From: Konateibacter massiliensis
Lineage (GTDB): Bacteria; Bacillota; Clostridia; Lachnospirales; Lachnospiraceae
Length of the DNA stretch: 64,000 nt
Direction of reading: 5' to 3'
Assembly: GCF_900184995.1 (NCBI RefSeq)
Contig: NZ_LT860099.1
Location: 1,579,931-1,643,930 of the forward strand
Part shown: piece after piece, positions 9,603-16,652 of the stretch
Numbering within the stretch: position 1 is the first letter of the stretch
How the letters are laid out: each line of letters opens with the position of its first letter
The notes under the pieces: generated by a model
Seen by the model: only the letters and a program-made list of their open reading frames with translations
The model's database searches: none
Told to the model about the DNA's origin: nothing
Translations under genes and position numbers: made by a program

Positions 9603-9807
9603 AATAAAATATTCCTCCTTAATAGTGTGGGTCGATAAACGACATTTTTATAAATTAATCTCCAAGTCACTTGTACTCAGATTTAACCTATCTCTTCTAT
9701 GCCGTCCGTGGCATAAAATTGGCTATCTTTAAGTTACCTTATATCTTAAAAATAGCCACGTTGCTATACAAAATCTTACGTCTTGTCATAAAATATTATT
9801 TTTCTTT
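9603..9807 (-). promoter_or_regulatory. Structured 5' leader of the nucleoside operon
   Basis: About 200 transcribed, non-coding bases lie between the promoter at 9808-9836 and the BMP start. On the RNA strand a 14-bp stem with one mismatch is formed by 9745-9758 and 9720-9733, a 5-bp stem ATGCC/GGCAT by 9710-9714 and 9699-9703, and a short palindrome sits at 9663-9673. No known purine riboswitch core was recognised. The leader may affect mRNA stability or be an unrecognised regulatory RNA. Confidence 0.4.
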
Positions 9808-9836
9808 ATTTTAACATTGTATCGGTATATAGTCAA
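9808..9836 (-). promoter_or_regulatory. Sigma-A type promoter of the nucleoside operon
   Basis: Reverse strand TTGACT (9831-9836), exactly 17 bases, then TAAAAT (9808-9813). It points toward the BMP gene with a start site near 9800. The DeoR-like operators begin 17 bases upstream of the -35 box. Confidence 0.75.
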
Positions 9837-9852
9837 TACTTTTGTTAATGTA

Positions 9853-9870
9853 TGTGAACATTCTAACATT
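9853..9870. promoter_or_regulatory. DeoR-like operator, site 1
   Basis: TGTGAACATTCTAACATT. Its first 16 bases match the known E. coli DeoR operator TGTTAGAATTCTAACA at 13 positions, including the whole right half TTCTAACA. It is the inverted counterpart (16 of 18 bases) of site 2 at 9893-9910. It sits just upstream of the -35 of the leftward operon promoter. Confidence 0.65.
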
Positions 9871-9892
9871 GTAATTGCGTTTTTTGTTCAAA

Positions 9893-9910
9893 AATGTTAA
9901 AATATTCACA
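9893..9910. promoter_or_regulatory. DeoR-like operator, site 2
   Basis: AATGTTAAAATATTCACA, the near-perfect inverted copy of site 1, with 22 bases between. The TGTTAAAATATTCACA part matches the E. coli DeoR palindrome at 12 of 16 positions. It lies 58 bases before the regulator start, so autoregulation plus control of the divergent operon is likely. Confidence 0.6.
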
Positions 9911-9967
9911 TCAAGTTATGATTATACAGCTTTTCAAACCCACTTCAGAAAGAAAGCGGTGACTGTT

Positions 9968-10753
9968 ATGAGTAAAAAATATGAACGCATGAATCACTTA
10001 ATCAAAACTCTTAAAGATATGCAGGGGGCCTCGGTAAAGGAGCTTGCTGCTAAATTTAATGTGTCCGAAATGACAATTCGAAGAGATCTTGATACCTTGG
10101 TCAGTCAGAATATTGTCAGAAATCAGTATGGCGCTTTCTTTTACAATAAGGAAATTTCCGGTGCCGCAGACCTTCCTGAAGATTATTATGCATTGGACAA
10201 TGCCGTTACTTCCCGCATTGAGGAAAAAAAGCGTATCGGAACCTTTGCCGCTTCCCTGATACAGGAAAATGATATTTTAATCATTGATACCGGCTCTACT
10301 ACCGAATTTCTTGCAAGGGCGATTCCCTCCGACATAAGGACCACCGTTCTTTGCTACAACCGCAACATTCTAAATCATCTTGTCAATAAAGAGAACTGCT
10401 CCATTATTTTTGCAGGCGGCTATTATCATGCCAACACAGAGATGTTTGAGAGTGCGGAAGGTCTTTCCCTTATCAGCAGCACCCGCGCAAACAAAGTATT
10501 TATCTCTGCCGCAGGCGTTCACGAGGCATTGGGTGTGACCTGCGCAAACAACTATGAAATTGCGACAAAAAAGGCAATTTTTAAATCGGGTGTCGAAAAA
10601 ATACTTCTCATGGATTCCGGTAAATTTTCCATCGTGAAATCCTCCTATTTTGCAGACCTTGAGGATTTTGACGTAATCATAACAGACAGCGGCATTTCGT
10701 CCGAATGGATCAAACTTATCCGCTCCAAACATATTCCGCTTCATATCGTATAA
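9968..10753 (+). CDS. DeoR/GlpR-family transcriptional regulator
   Basis: 261 residues from the ATG at 9968, which starts directly at the helix-turn-helix; an upstream in-frame ATG at 9875 would put the second operator inside the gene and is less likely. The N-terminal DeoR HTH reads YERMNHLIKTLKDMQG, then VKELAAKFNVSEMTIRRDLDTL. The C-terminal sugar-phosphate sensor domain (DeoRC) has IDTGSTTEFLARAI, the NHLVNKENCSIIFAGG segment and the ILLMDSGKFSIVKSSYFADL motif. Effectors in the family are phosphorylated sugars, for the deo system deoxyribose 5-phosphate. It is transcribed divergently from the deoC-containing nucleoside operon and is its probable repressor. Confidence 0.92.
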   Translation: MSKKYERMNHLIKTLKDMQGASVKELAAKFNVSEMTIRRDLDTLVSQNIVRNQYGAFFYNKEISGAADLPEDYYALDNAVTSRIEEKKRIGTFAASLIQENDILIIDTGSTTEFLARAIPSDIRTTVLCYNRNILNHLVNKENCSIIFAGGYYHANTEMFESAEGLSLISSTRANKVFISAAGVHEALGVTCANNYEIATKKAIFKSGVEKILLMDSGKFSIVKSSYFADLEDFDVIITDSGISSEWIKLIRSKHIPLHIV

Positions 10754-10874
10754 CAATTCAGCCATACTTGTATAAAGCTTTTAGAAATTCAGTTGAAAAA
10801 CCTTCTCACATATATTATAATCTTTAACTAGCCAAAGAATTTGAACGCCCAGTGAATGAAGGAGAATACAACAC

Positions 10875-12428
10875 ATGAGCATATTAAATGTTGAGAACTT
10901 AAGTCATGGCTTTGGAGACAGAGCCATTTTTAATAATGTATCTTTTCGCCTCTTAAAAGGGGAACATATCGGATTAATCGGTGCAAACGGTGAGGGAAAA
11001 TCAACCTTTATGAATATCATAACCGGAAAACTTATGCCTGATGACGGAAAGGTAGAGTGGTCAAAAAATGTGCGTGTCGGCTATCTCGACCAGCACACGG
11101 CACTGGAAAAAGGAATGACCATCCGTGACGTACTAAAATCTGCTTTTGCCTTTTTGTTTGAAATGGAAGCCACAATGAATTCCATCTGTGACAATATGGG
11201 TGATGCCTCCGAGGAAGAGCTTTCCCAGATGATGGAGGAACTTGGTGTCATTCAGGATTTACTCATGGCACATGACTTTTATGTTATCGATACAAAAATA
11301 GATGAAATCAGCCGTGCTTTTGACCTTGATGAGCTCGGACTCGACCGTGATGTAACGGATTTAAGCGGTGGTCAGAGAACAAAGGTACTGCTCGCCAAAC
11401 TTTTATTAGAAAAGCCTGACATCTTGCTTCTGGACGAGCCGACCAACTACCTTGACGTGACTCATATCGAATGGCTGAAACGCTACTTGCAGGAATATGA
11501 AAATGCCTTTATTCTTATTTCCCATGATATCCCGTTTTTGAACAGTGTTGTCAACCTCATTTATCATATGGATAAGCAGGAATTAAACCGCTATGTGGGC
11601 GATTATGATAAGTTTCAGGAAGTCTATGCCATCAAAAAGGCACAGCTTGAAGCGGCATATAACCGTCAGCAGCAGGAAATTGCCGATTTGGAGGATTTTG
11701 TTGCCAGAAACAAAGCGCGCGTTTCGACCCGTAATATGGCGATGTCCCGCCAGAAAAAGCTGGATAAAATGGACAAGATTGAGCTTGTCCGCGAAAAGCC
11801 AAAGCCGGAATTCCACTTCTTGAACGCTCGTGCTGCCGGCAAATATATTTTTGAGACAAAGGATTTGGTCATCGGCTACGATGAACCGCTCTCAAAACCT
11901 CTCAATCTCGCAATGGAGAGAGGGCAGAAAATTGTCCTGACCGGTGCAAACGGTATCGGAAAAACAACCCTTTTAAAAAGTATCCTCGGTCTGATACCGC
12001 CGATAAGCGGAAAGGCTTCTCTCGGTGATTATTTGTATATCGGTTACTTTGAACAAGAGATGTCCGCCGGAAACTCTTCTACCTGTATTGAGGAAATATG
12101 GAAGGAATTCCCTTCCTTTACCCAGTATCAGGTTCGCTCTGCCCTTGCAAAATGCGGTTTAACCACACAGCATATCGAAAGTCTTGTCCGCGTCCTAAGC
12201 GGCGGTGAGCAGGCTAAAGTCCGTCTGTGCAAGCTGTTAAACAAGGAAACGAATATCCTGCTTTTGGACGAGCCTACCAACCACTTAGATGTCGATGCAA
12301 AGGATGAATTGAAGCGTGCATTAATGGAATATAAGGGAAGCATTCTCCTTATCTGCCATGAACCTGAGTTTTACGAAGGACTTGCAACCGATGTATGGGA
12401 TTGCTCCAAGTGGAGTTTAAAAATATAA
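10875..12428 (+). CDS. ABC-F family ATPase (YbiT-like)
   Basis: 517 residues with two ATP-binding cassettes and no membrane segment, as in ribosome-associated ABC-F factors. Domain 1: Walker A GANGEGKST, signature LSGGQRTKVLLAKLL, Walker B ILLLDEPTNYLD. Domain 2: GANGIGKTT, LSGGEQAKVRLCKLL, ILLLDEPTNHLDVD. Between them is the charged P-site interaction linker (about residues 245-310, rich in Lys/Arg/Gln). Its size and the LHGDY-less short linker resemble the YbiT/YkpA translation factors more than the antibiotic-resistance group, so a housekeeping ribosome role is preferred. An AAGGAGA lies ahead of the start. The gene appears monocistronic. Confidence 0.93.
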   Translation: MSILNVENLSHGFGDRAIFNNVSFRLLKGEHIGLIGANGEGKSTFMNIITGKLMPDDGKVEWSKNVRVGYLDQHTALEKGMTIRDVLKSAFAFLFEMEATMNSICDNMGDASEEELSQMMEELGVIQDLLMAHDFYVIDTKIDEISRAFDLDELGLDRDVTDLSGGQRTKVLLAKLLLEKPDILLLDEPTNYLDVTHIEWLKRYLQEYENAFILISHDIPFLNSVVNLIYHMDKQELNRYVGDYDKFQEVYAIKKAQLEAAYNRQQQEIADLEDFVARNKARVSTRNMAMSRQKKLDKMDKIELVREKPKPEFHFLNARAAGKYIFETKDLVIGYDEPLSKPLNLAMERGQKIVLTGANGIGKTTLLKSILGLIPPISGKASLGDYLYIGYFEQEMSAGNSSTCIEEIWKEFPSFTQYQVRSALAKCGLTTQHIESLVRVLSGGEQAKVRLCKLLNKETNILLLDEPTNHLDVDAKDELKRALMEYKGSILLICHEPEFYEGLATDVWDCSKWSLKI

Positions 12429-12436
12429 TTTAGTTA

Positions 12437-12580
12437 CCCGTTCAGAGCCAAGCAAATTTGATAAGGAGTATGCTTAGGAATTCTCGCATTCCTAAGCATA
12501 CCCTTTATTAAATTTATTTGGCGGATACGCCACATCTCGAAAACACGTAATGTTTTCGAGATGTGGCTCTGAACAGTTAT
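12437..12580. repeat. Nested palindromic element 1 (multi-branch fold)
   Basis: Outer arms GTTCAGAGCCA (12440-12450) and TGGCTCTGAAC (12564-12574) enclose two further hairpins: a 28-bp near-perfect stem (12454-12481 with 12488-12515, 25 of 28 paired) and a 14-bp perfect stem (12531-12544 with 12552-12565). It fills the gap between two convergent genes and could also terminate both. Its ends resemble those of element 2 at 23521-23707. Confidence 0.8.
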
Positions 12581-12595
12581 CTCTCTCAACTACTT

Positions 12596-13174
12596 TCAAC
12601 TTTCCAATTCTTGAATTTGGACAAAATCTTTTCCATAGTTCCAGCACTTTCCTATTACCTTTCCGGTAGATAAATATTGGGCATTCTGAAACTCAAATAA
12701 AACCGGACTTATTTTTTCATAATCAACTTTCCCTTTTTCATTCAAATATTCTTCCTGCACATAGGTGTGAATCGGTTTAAGAATATAGTTGTTAAATGAA
12801 CCAACTTCAAATACATCCACAACCTTACACTCCATAGCAAGGGGGGCTTTATCAATAATTGGTGCTGCTTTTAATTCCCCAAAATGGTATTTAAAAACAT
12901 CAGATTTATCCGTTTTTGCTCCTTTTGCAATTCCACAATAATCTGCTGCTTCTAGCATATCCTGATTAACCAAGTTCACTGAAACCGCATGGTTATTTTT
13001 TATTCCCTGATTTGATAGTTCATGGTTTTTATCTACACTAATTAGTAAAATTCCGTGGTCCACGACACCAACATGCGCAATCGTCAGCCAGTTTACTCTG
13101 CCATCCACCACAGTTCCGCAAACAGTCACTGGGGTTGGATATAATCCCATGACTGAACCAATATTTTTTTGCAT
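12596..13174 (-). CDS. Flavin reductase-like (FMN-binding split-barrel) protein
   Basis: 192 residues. The N-terminal pattern PVTVCGTVVDGRVNWLTIAHVGVVDHG and ISVDKNHELSNQGIKNNHAVSVNL matches the flavin_reductase-like split barrel that binds FMN (flavoredoxin/HpaC group), with EAADYCGIAKGAKTDKSDVF as the conserved middle segment. Such proteins reduce flavin or pass electrons to a partner enzyme; the partner is not identifiable here. It is transcribed divergently from an HxlR-type regulator 221 bases away, a common arrangement for redox- or aldehyde-responsive pairs. An AGAAGGAGA lies ahead of the ATG. Confidence 0.9.
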   Translation of the reverse strand: MQKNIGSVMGLYPTPVTVCGTVVDGRVNWLTIAHVGVVDHGILLISVDKNHELSNQGIKNNHAVSVNLVNQDMLEAADYCGIAKGAKTDKSDVFKYHFGELKAAPIIDKAPLAMECKVVDVFEVGSFNNYILKPIHTYVQEEYLNEKGKVDYEKISPVLFEFQNAQYLSTGKVIGKCWNYGKDFVQIQELES

Positions 13175-13395
13175 AATAAAATCTCCTTCTTTTTTCTAAA
13201 TTTTTATGTACATATCCATCTTTTGCAATTCAATATATTATTGTCAACTAAAATATGCTTTTCTATATTCCTCCTCATAATAGTTTTGTTGTATTAAGAA
13301 TCGATTCATGCTATTATAGTAACACATATTTTTGTTTTAACAAGAATGCACCTTTTTGATATGTAGTACCCCAAAAGATAGCGAGGAGATAAATA

Positions 13396-13722
13396 ATGAT
13401 AAAAAGTGAAACATATAGTTGTCCTGTAGATGCTGCAATAAGTATCATAGGTGGAAAATATAAGGTTGTTATTTTATATCACTTAGCCGATGGAACTTTA
13501 AGATTTAATGAATTGCAGAAACTAATTCCAAATGCCACATCAAAAATGCTGACCCAACAGTTAAGAGAGCTTGAAAGAAGTGGTTTAATCTCACGTACAG
13601 TCTATCCTGTTGTTCCTCCGAAAACCGAATATAACTTAACAGATTTTGGCAAAACCCTTATGCCGGTATTAGAAGAATTGTGTAAATGGGGCAAAACTTA
13701 TATATTTGAAGACAAAGAGTAA
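13396..13722 (+). CDS. HxlR-family winged-helix regulator
   Basis: 108 residues with the HxlR signature: an N-terminal cysteine in YSCPVDAAISIIGGKYKVVIL, then LRFNELQKLIPNATSKMLTQQLRELERSGLISRTVYPVVPPKTEYNLT. Cys9 is at the position used for thiol sensing in YodB and relatives. The length is normal. It probably controls the divergent flavin reductase gene. The intergenic 13175-13395 is AT-rich; no convincing operator or promoter pair was identified. Confidence 0.92.
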   Translation: MIKSETYSCPVDAAISIIGGKYKVVILYHLADGTLRFNELQKLIPNATSKMLTQQLRELERSGLISRTVYPVVPPKTEYNLTDFGKTLMPVLEELCKWGKTYIFEDKE

Positions 13723-13745
13723 AATAAAAAAATCGGCTCTACAAT

Positions 13746-13786
13746 ACACAAGGACAGGACTCGAAATAACGGTCCTGTCCTTGTGT
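13746..13786. terminator. Hairpin between convergent HxlR and chemoreceptor genes
   Basis: A perfect 15-bp stem: ACACAAGGACAGGAC (13746-13760) with its complement at 13772-13786, 11-base loop. There is no strong T-run on either strand, so it may be a stabiliser or a factor-assisted terminator shared by both convergent genes. Confidence 0.6.
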
Positions 13787-13801
13787 AACTATCAATATAT
13801 T

Positions 13802-15964
13802 TTATATTTTAAAACTCTCTACAATTCCTCCCAAATCCTCCGTGGAATATTCCAGACTTTCAATGACCTTTGAAAGTTTTTCGGTTTGTCTGTTGATATA
13901 GGACACCAGCTCCAGTACTTCCTTGCTGCTTTGCTCGCCCACCTTCGAATTTTCTTCATTTTGTTTTCCCATGACAATGATATTCTCTCTCACTTCATTC
14001 ATCATGCCTGACTGCTCTGACATCATCTCTAAAATATAGGAAATTGTCTTTGAGATATCCATAATCAGCCCCACTGCTTTCATACTTTCCGTTGAATTTT
14101 CAATACTTGTTTTTACCTTTTCCTCAATTGCAGAAATACTTACATTTGTCTCATTAATCTCATTTTGAATTGCATAAATTAACTTGGTAATCAGCATTGT
14201 CGCGCTGTTTGTCTCTTCTGACAAGCCTTTAATTTCTCCTGCCACCACAGCAAAGCCTTTGCCTACTTCCCCTGCTCTTGCCGCTTCAATTGTGGCATTC
14301 AAGGCAAGAAGGCTCGTCTGCTTGCTGATACCGTTTATTGTGCTGATAATCTGCGTAATTTCCTTTGATTGGGTTTCCAGAGAAGAAATGCTTTTAATTG
14401 CCTTTACCATTGCTTTTTCAAGCTCTGCATTTACCTGTTTGGCTTCCTCCTGAACCTTTGCGGGATCATTTTTAAAGACAGTGGCAGACATCGTCTTTTC
14501 TTTCATGTTGTCTACCAAATGGTTCAATTCCTCATTTTGCTCCAAACTGTCGGCAATTTTATTTACTTCTTGCTGCGTCTTATAAAACAAAATATTTTGC
14601 TCCATTGAATTGTTGGACAAAGTGTTCACCATGTCTTCTATCGTTCTCATGCTCTGTTGAATTTTTTGGTTGGAGCTGGATACTGTTTTCACTGTCTTTT
14701 GCGAGGTTTTTAGTGAGCTTTTCACTCTTTTTATCATATTCATCTGGTTGCTGATAAACTTGTTAAACCAGCGTATCAACTGCCCTATCTCATTTGTGGT
14801 TTCCATCGGCAGACGTTTTGTCAAGTCTCCTTCTCCCTCTGCTATATTCCAAAGAGTGTTTGTCACATTGTTAAGAGGATTAACAATTGTTTTTTTGCAA
14901 ATAAAATATGTTACAAAAATAGTATATGCCACAATGAATAAATCCGAAGCTATCTGGTTTCTCAGTATGCCCTGCAATGCATACTGAATTGGGAATGCGG
15001 ATGCCGCCAAAATTCCAAAGTAGAGAGGCAGTCTGCGGCTTAAATGAGAATAATGGTAAATGTCCTCAATATCCCCTTCACACATCATTCCCCAAACCTC
15101 ATCCGAATACGGAGGTTCTATCGTGGTTCCCTTTCCTCCTACCATGATATGGCGATAATCCGGGTATCCTGGCCAGCAATCCATATTTTCTCCGTTTGTT
15201 ATTGTGTTTTGTACACCGGTATGCAACCTCCCCGTCGCCGGGTCCGTAAATACGATTTCCAGCTCCGTGTGCTCCTTTATCTTTACAAAGCCCCAATGCT
15301 TTGTTTTAATTCCATCCTTCAAATTATCACCAAGCGAAAATGTCTGATCCTCAAACCGGCTTCTGGATATCGCAGTTCCCTGTTCTATTCCTCTGTTGTT
15401 TTTAATCATAAACAGGTAGTTATCGCCGGAATCTTTATAAATATGGGTATCCTCCTCCTGTATCACATTACTCATATCATCATTTAACACACGGGCAAAC
15501 AATATTTGCATTTCTCCATTTAGCTCAAGAGGCATTGAAAAAAGCAGCGTTACCTCGTCAAAAAAAGGCTTATCCGACAAATCCAAGTCTAACGTTTTTC
15601 TATCACAATAAGGTCCATACATATAGTTTTCATTTTTTAATCCTTTTTCAATGTTTGGAAACGCGGATAAATCTTCTCCGACATGTCTCGCGAAGGATGA
15701 CACAGACACCCTCCCCTTTTTATCTGCCAGAAACACTTCAACCATTGTCTGTGAGCGTTTTTGTGCATCATTTATAATCTCCTGTATTACCTCTTTTGTC
15801 CCCTGTGAGGAAATTAAATTTCTTTTTATGATATCAAGCTGCAGCCAGCAGTCCTGAAACCAGTTTTCCAATGCCGCCTTTCGCCCATTTGAAATACCTT
15901 CAAAAATCTGTTCTGCCTGTGCTCTCATACCCCGGTTATTAGCATACCTTATTTTTTCTCTCAT
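13802..15964 (-). CDS. Methyl-accepting chemotaxis protein with sensor ahead of a TM hairpin
   Basis: 720 residues. The C-terminal signalling hairpin is clear: [45 protein letters not shown], with flanking heptad helices. A HAMP-like segment (NPLNNVTNTLWNIAEGEGDLTKRL, about 362-386) follows two close membrane segments at about 312-332 and 339-356. Residues 1-305 form a Cache/PAS-like sensor region (VFLADKKGRVSVSS, LFSMPLELNGEMQILFARVL) with no membrane segment or signal peptide before it. This layout would place both sensor and signalling parts in the cytoplasm, unlike standard receptors. The start follows an AGGAG. Confidence 0.9.
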   Translation of the reverse strand: MREKIRYANNRGMRAQAEQIFEGISNGRKAALENWFQDCWLQLDIIKRNLISSQGTKEVIQEIINDAQKRSQTMVEVFLADKKGRVSVSSFARHVGEDLSAFPNIEKGLKNENYMYGPYCDRKTLDLDLSDKPFFDEVTLLFSMPLELNGEMQILFARVLNDDMSNVIQEEDTHIYKDSGDNYLFMIKNNRGIEQGTAISRSRFEDQTFSLGDNLKDGIKTKHWGFVKIKEHTELEIVFTDPATGRLHTGVQNTITNGENMDCWPGYPDYRHIMVGGKGTTIEPPYSDEVWGMMCEGDIEDIYHYSHLSRRLPLYFGILAASAFPIQYALQGILRNQIASDLFIVAYTIFVTYFICKKTIVNPLNNVTNTLWNIAEGEGDLTKRLPMETTNEIGQLIRWFNKFISNQMNMIKRVKSSLKTSQKTVKTVSSSNQKIQQSMRTIEDMVNTLSNNSMEQNILFYKTQQEVNKIADSLEQNEELNHLVDNMKEKTMSATVFKNDPAKVQEEAKQVNAELEKAMVKAIKSISSLETQSKEITQIISTINGISKQTSLLALNATIEAARAGEVGKGFAVVAGEIKGLSEETNSATMLITKLIYAIQNEINETNVSISAIEEKVKTSIENSTESMKAVGLIMDISKTISYILEMMSEQSGMMNEVRENIIVMGKQNEENSKVGEQSSKEVLELVSYINRQTEKLSKVIESLEYSTEDLGGIVESFKI

Positions 15965-16018
15965 AGTTTTGTCTCCTGTGTGTTATCTTTTTTGTAATTG
16001 CTTATGTAATAAAGGATT

Positions 16019-16140
16019 TGCCACCGCACATCCTCGCATCGAAGTTTGCCAGCGCAACCGGCATCTTCTTTTCACGAAGCGTGCATAATATTTTTTGCAT
16101 CATAGAAAACTTGTAGAACTTTCCTAATAATGCAAGACAA
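16019..16140. repeat. Composite hairpin repeat, degenerate copy
   Basis: A diverged copy of the element at 16145-16266 directly to its right: GCATAATATTTTTT followed by CATCATAGAAAAC and a complementary TAATAATGCAAGA tail. With the next copy it fills most of the 448-base gap 15965-16412. Confidence 0.5.
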
Positions 16141-16144
16141 GAAC

Positions 16145-16266
16145 GTGTGAGCTTACTCACACTTCGCGCCCGAGCGGGTTGCGATGCAGCTCCTTTCTTT
16201 CCGCGAGGTGCGCATAATAATTTTTATATCATAGGAAATTTGTAAAACTTCGTATAATATAAAAAA
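16145..16266. repeat. Composite hairpin repeat, copy D
   Basis: GTGTGAG/CTCACAC hairpin (16145-16162), then the core CGCGCCCGAGCGGGTTGCG, then GAGGTGCGCATAA (16205-16217), then TTTTTATATCATAGGAAATT (16221-16240) with a degenerate complement. Same order of parts as the copies near 26435, 44401 and 57061. Confidence 0.75.
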
Positions 16267-16302
16267 GGACAAAGAATGCCTGTATGACATCTTTGTCCTT
16301 TT
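16263..16302 (-). terminator. Terminator of the surface-protein operon
   Basis: AAAAGGACAAAGA (16263-16275) pairs with TCTTTGTCCTTTT (16290-16302); on the reverse strand a T-run follows. It lies 110 bases past the stop of the PC4-like gene. Bases 16303-16412 show nothing else. Confidence 0.8.
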
Positions 16303-16412
16303 ATTGGGTTATATTATATTGCAATTCATAAAATATTACAAGCGTTTTTTACCAAAAAATACGCTTCTCTCAGTCTTCCACACTTAAATGCATCTTGGCA
16401 TGTTATTTCTAC

Positions 16413-16634
16413 TTATACCAGGCTCTCCAAAACTTTCTTAAGCTGACCGACTTCCTCCTCTGACAAGGTTACGCCCTTTCCCATCTTTTCATGCTCCGGT
16501 GCCCAATCTCTAATATCATACTTTGGTGCCGCCCCATTCCACGAAATTTTATTCAGTTCTTTTCTCCAGCCTTTTGCATTTTCGGAAAGAACTCCGATTT
16601 CTTCTACGATCTCATATTTAAATTCTGTTGGCAT
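16413..16634 (-). CDS. YdbC/PC4-family single-stranded-DNA-binding-like protein
   Basis: 73 residues: FKYEIVEEIGVLSENAKGWRKELNKISWNG is the YdbC/PC4 (PF02229) beta-sheet core, followed by PKYDIRDWAPEHEKMGKGVTLSEEE and a C-terminal helix. Lactococcal YdbC is a PC4-like dimer that binds single-stranded DNA. Full length for the family. It starts 18 bases after the BspA-like gene and ends the operon, but a functional link to surface proteins is not evident and it may simply be cotranscribed. Confidence 0.85.
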   Translation of the reverse strand: MPTEFKYEIVEEIGVLSENAKGWRKELNKISWNGAAPKYDIRDWAPEHEKMGKGVTLSEEEVGQLKKVLESLV

Positions 16635-16652
16635 TGTTTTATTCCTCTTTCT

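Noticed and set aside
9690-9770. Guanidine or purine riboswitch in the BMP leader
   Set aside because: An ACGG occurs in one loop, but loop size and stem context do not fit mini-ykkC, and the purine core is missing.
10370-10765. Reverse-strand open frame inside the DeoR-type gene
   Set aside because: It is a shadow of a well-supported gene on the other strand with no domain.
13175-13395. Divergent promoters and HxlR operator
   Set aside because: A TATAAT near 13313 and a TTGACA near 13243 are present, but neither has a partner box at proper spacing, so none is listed.
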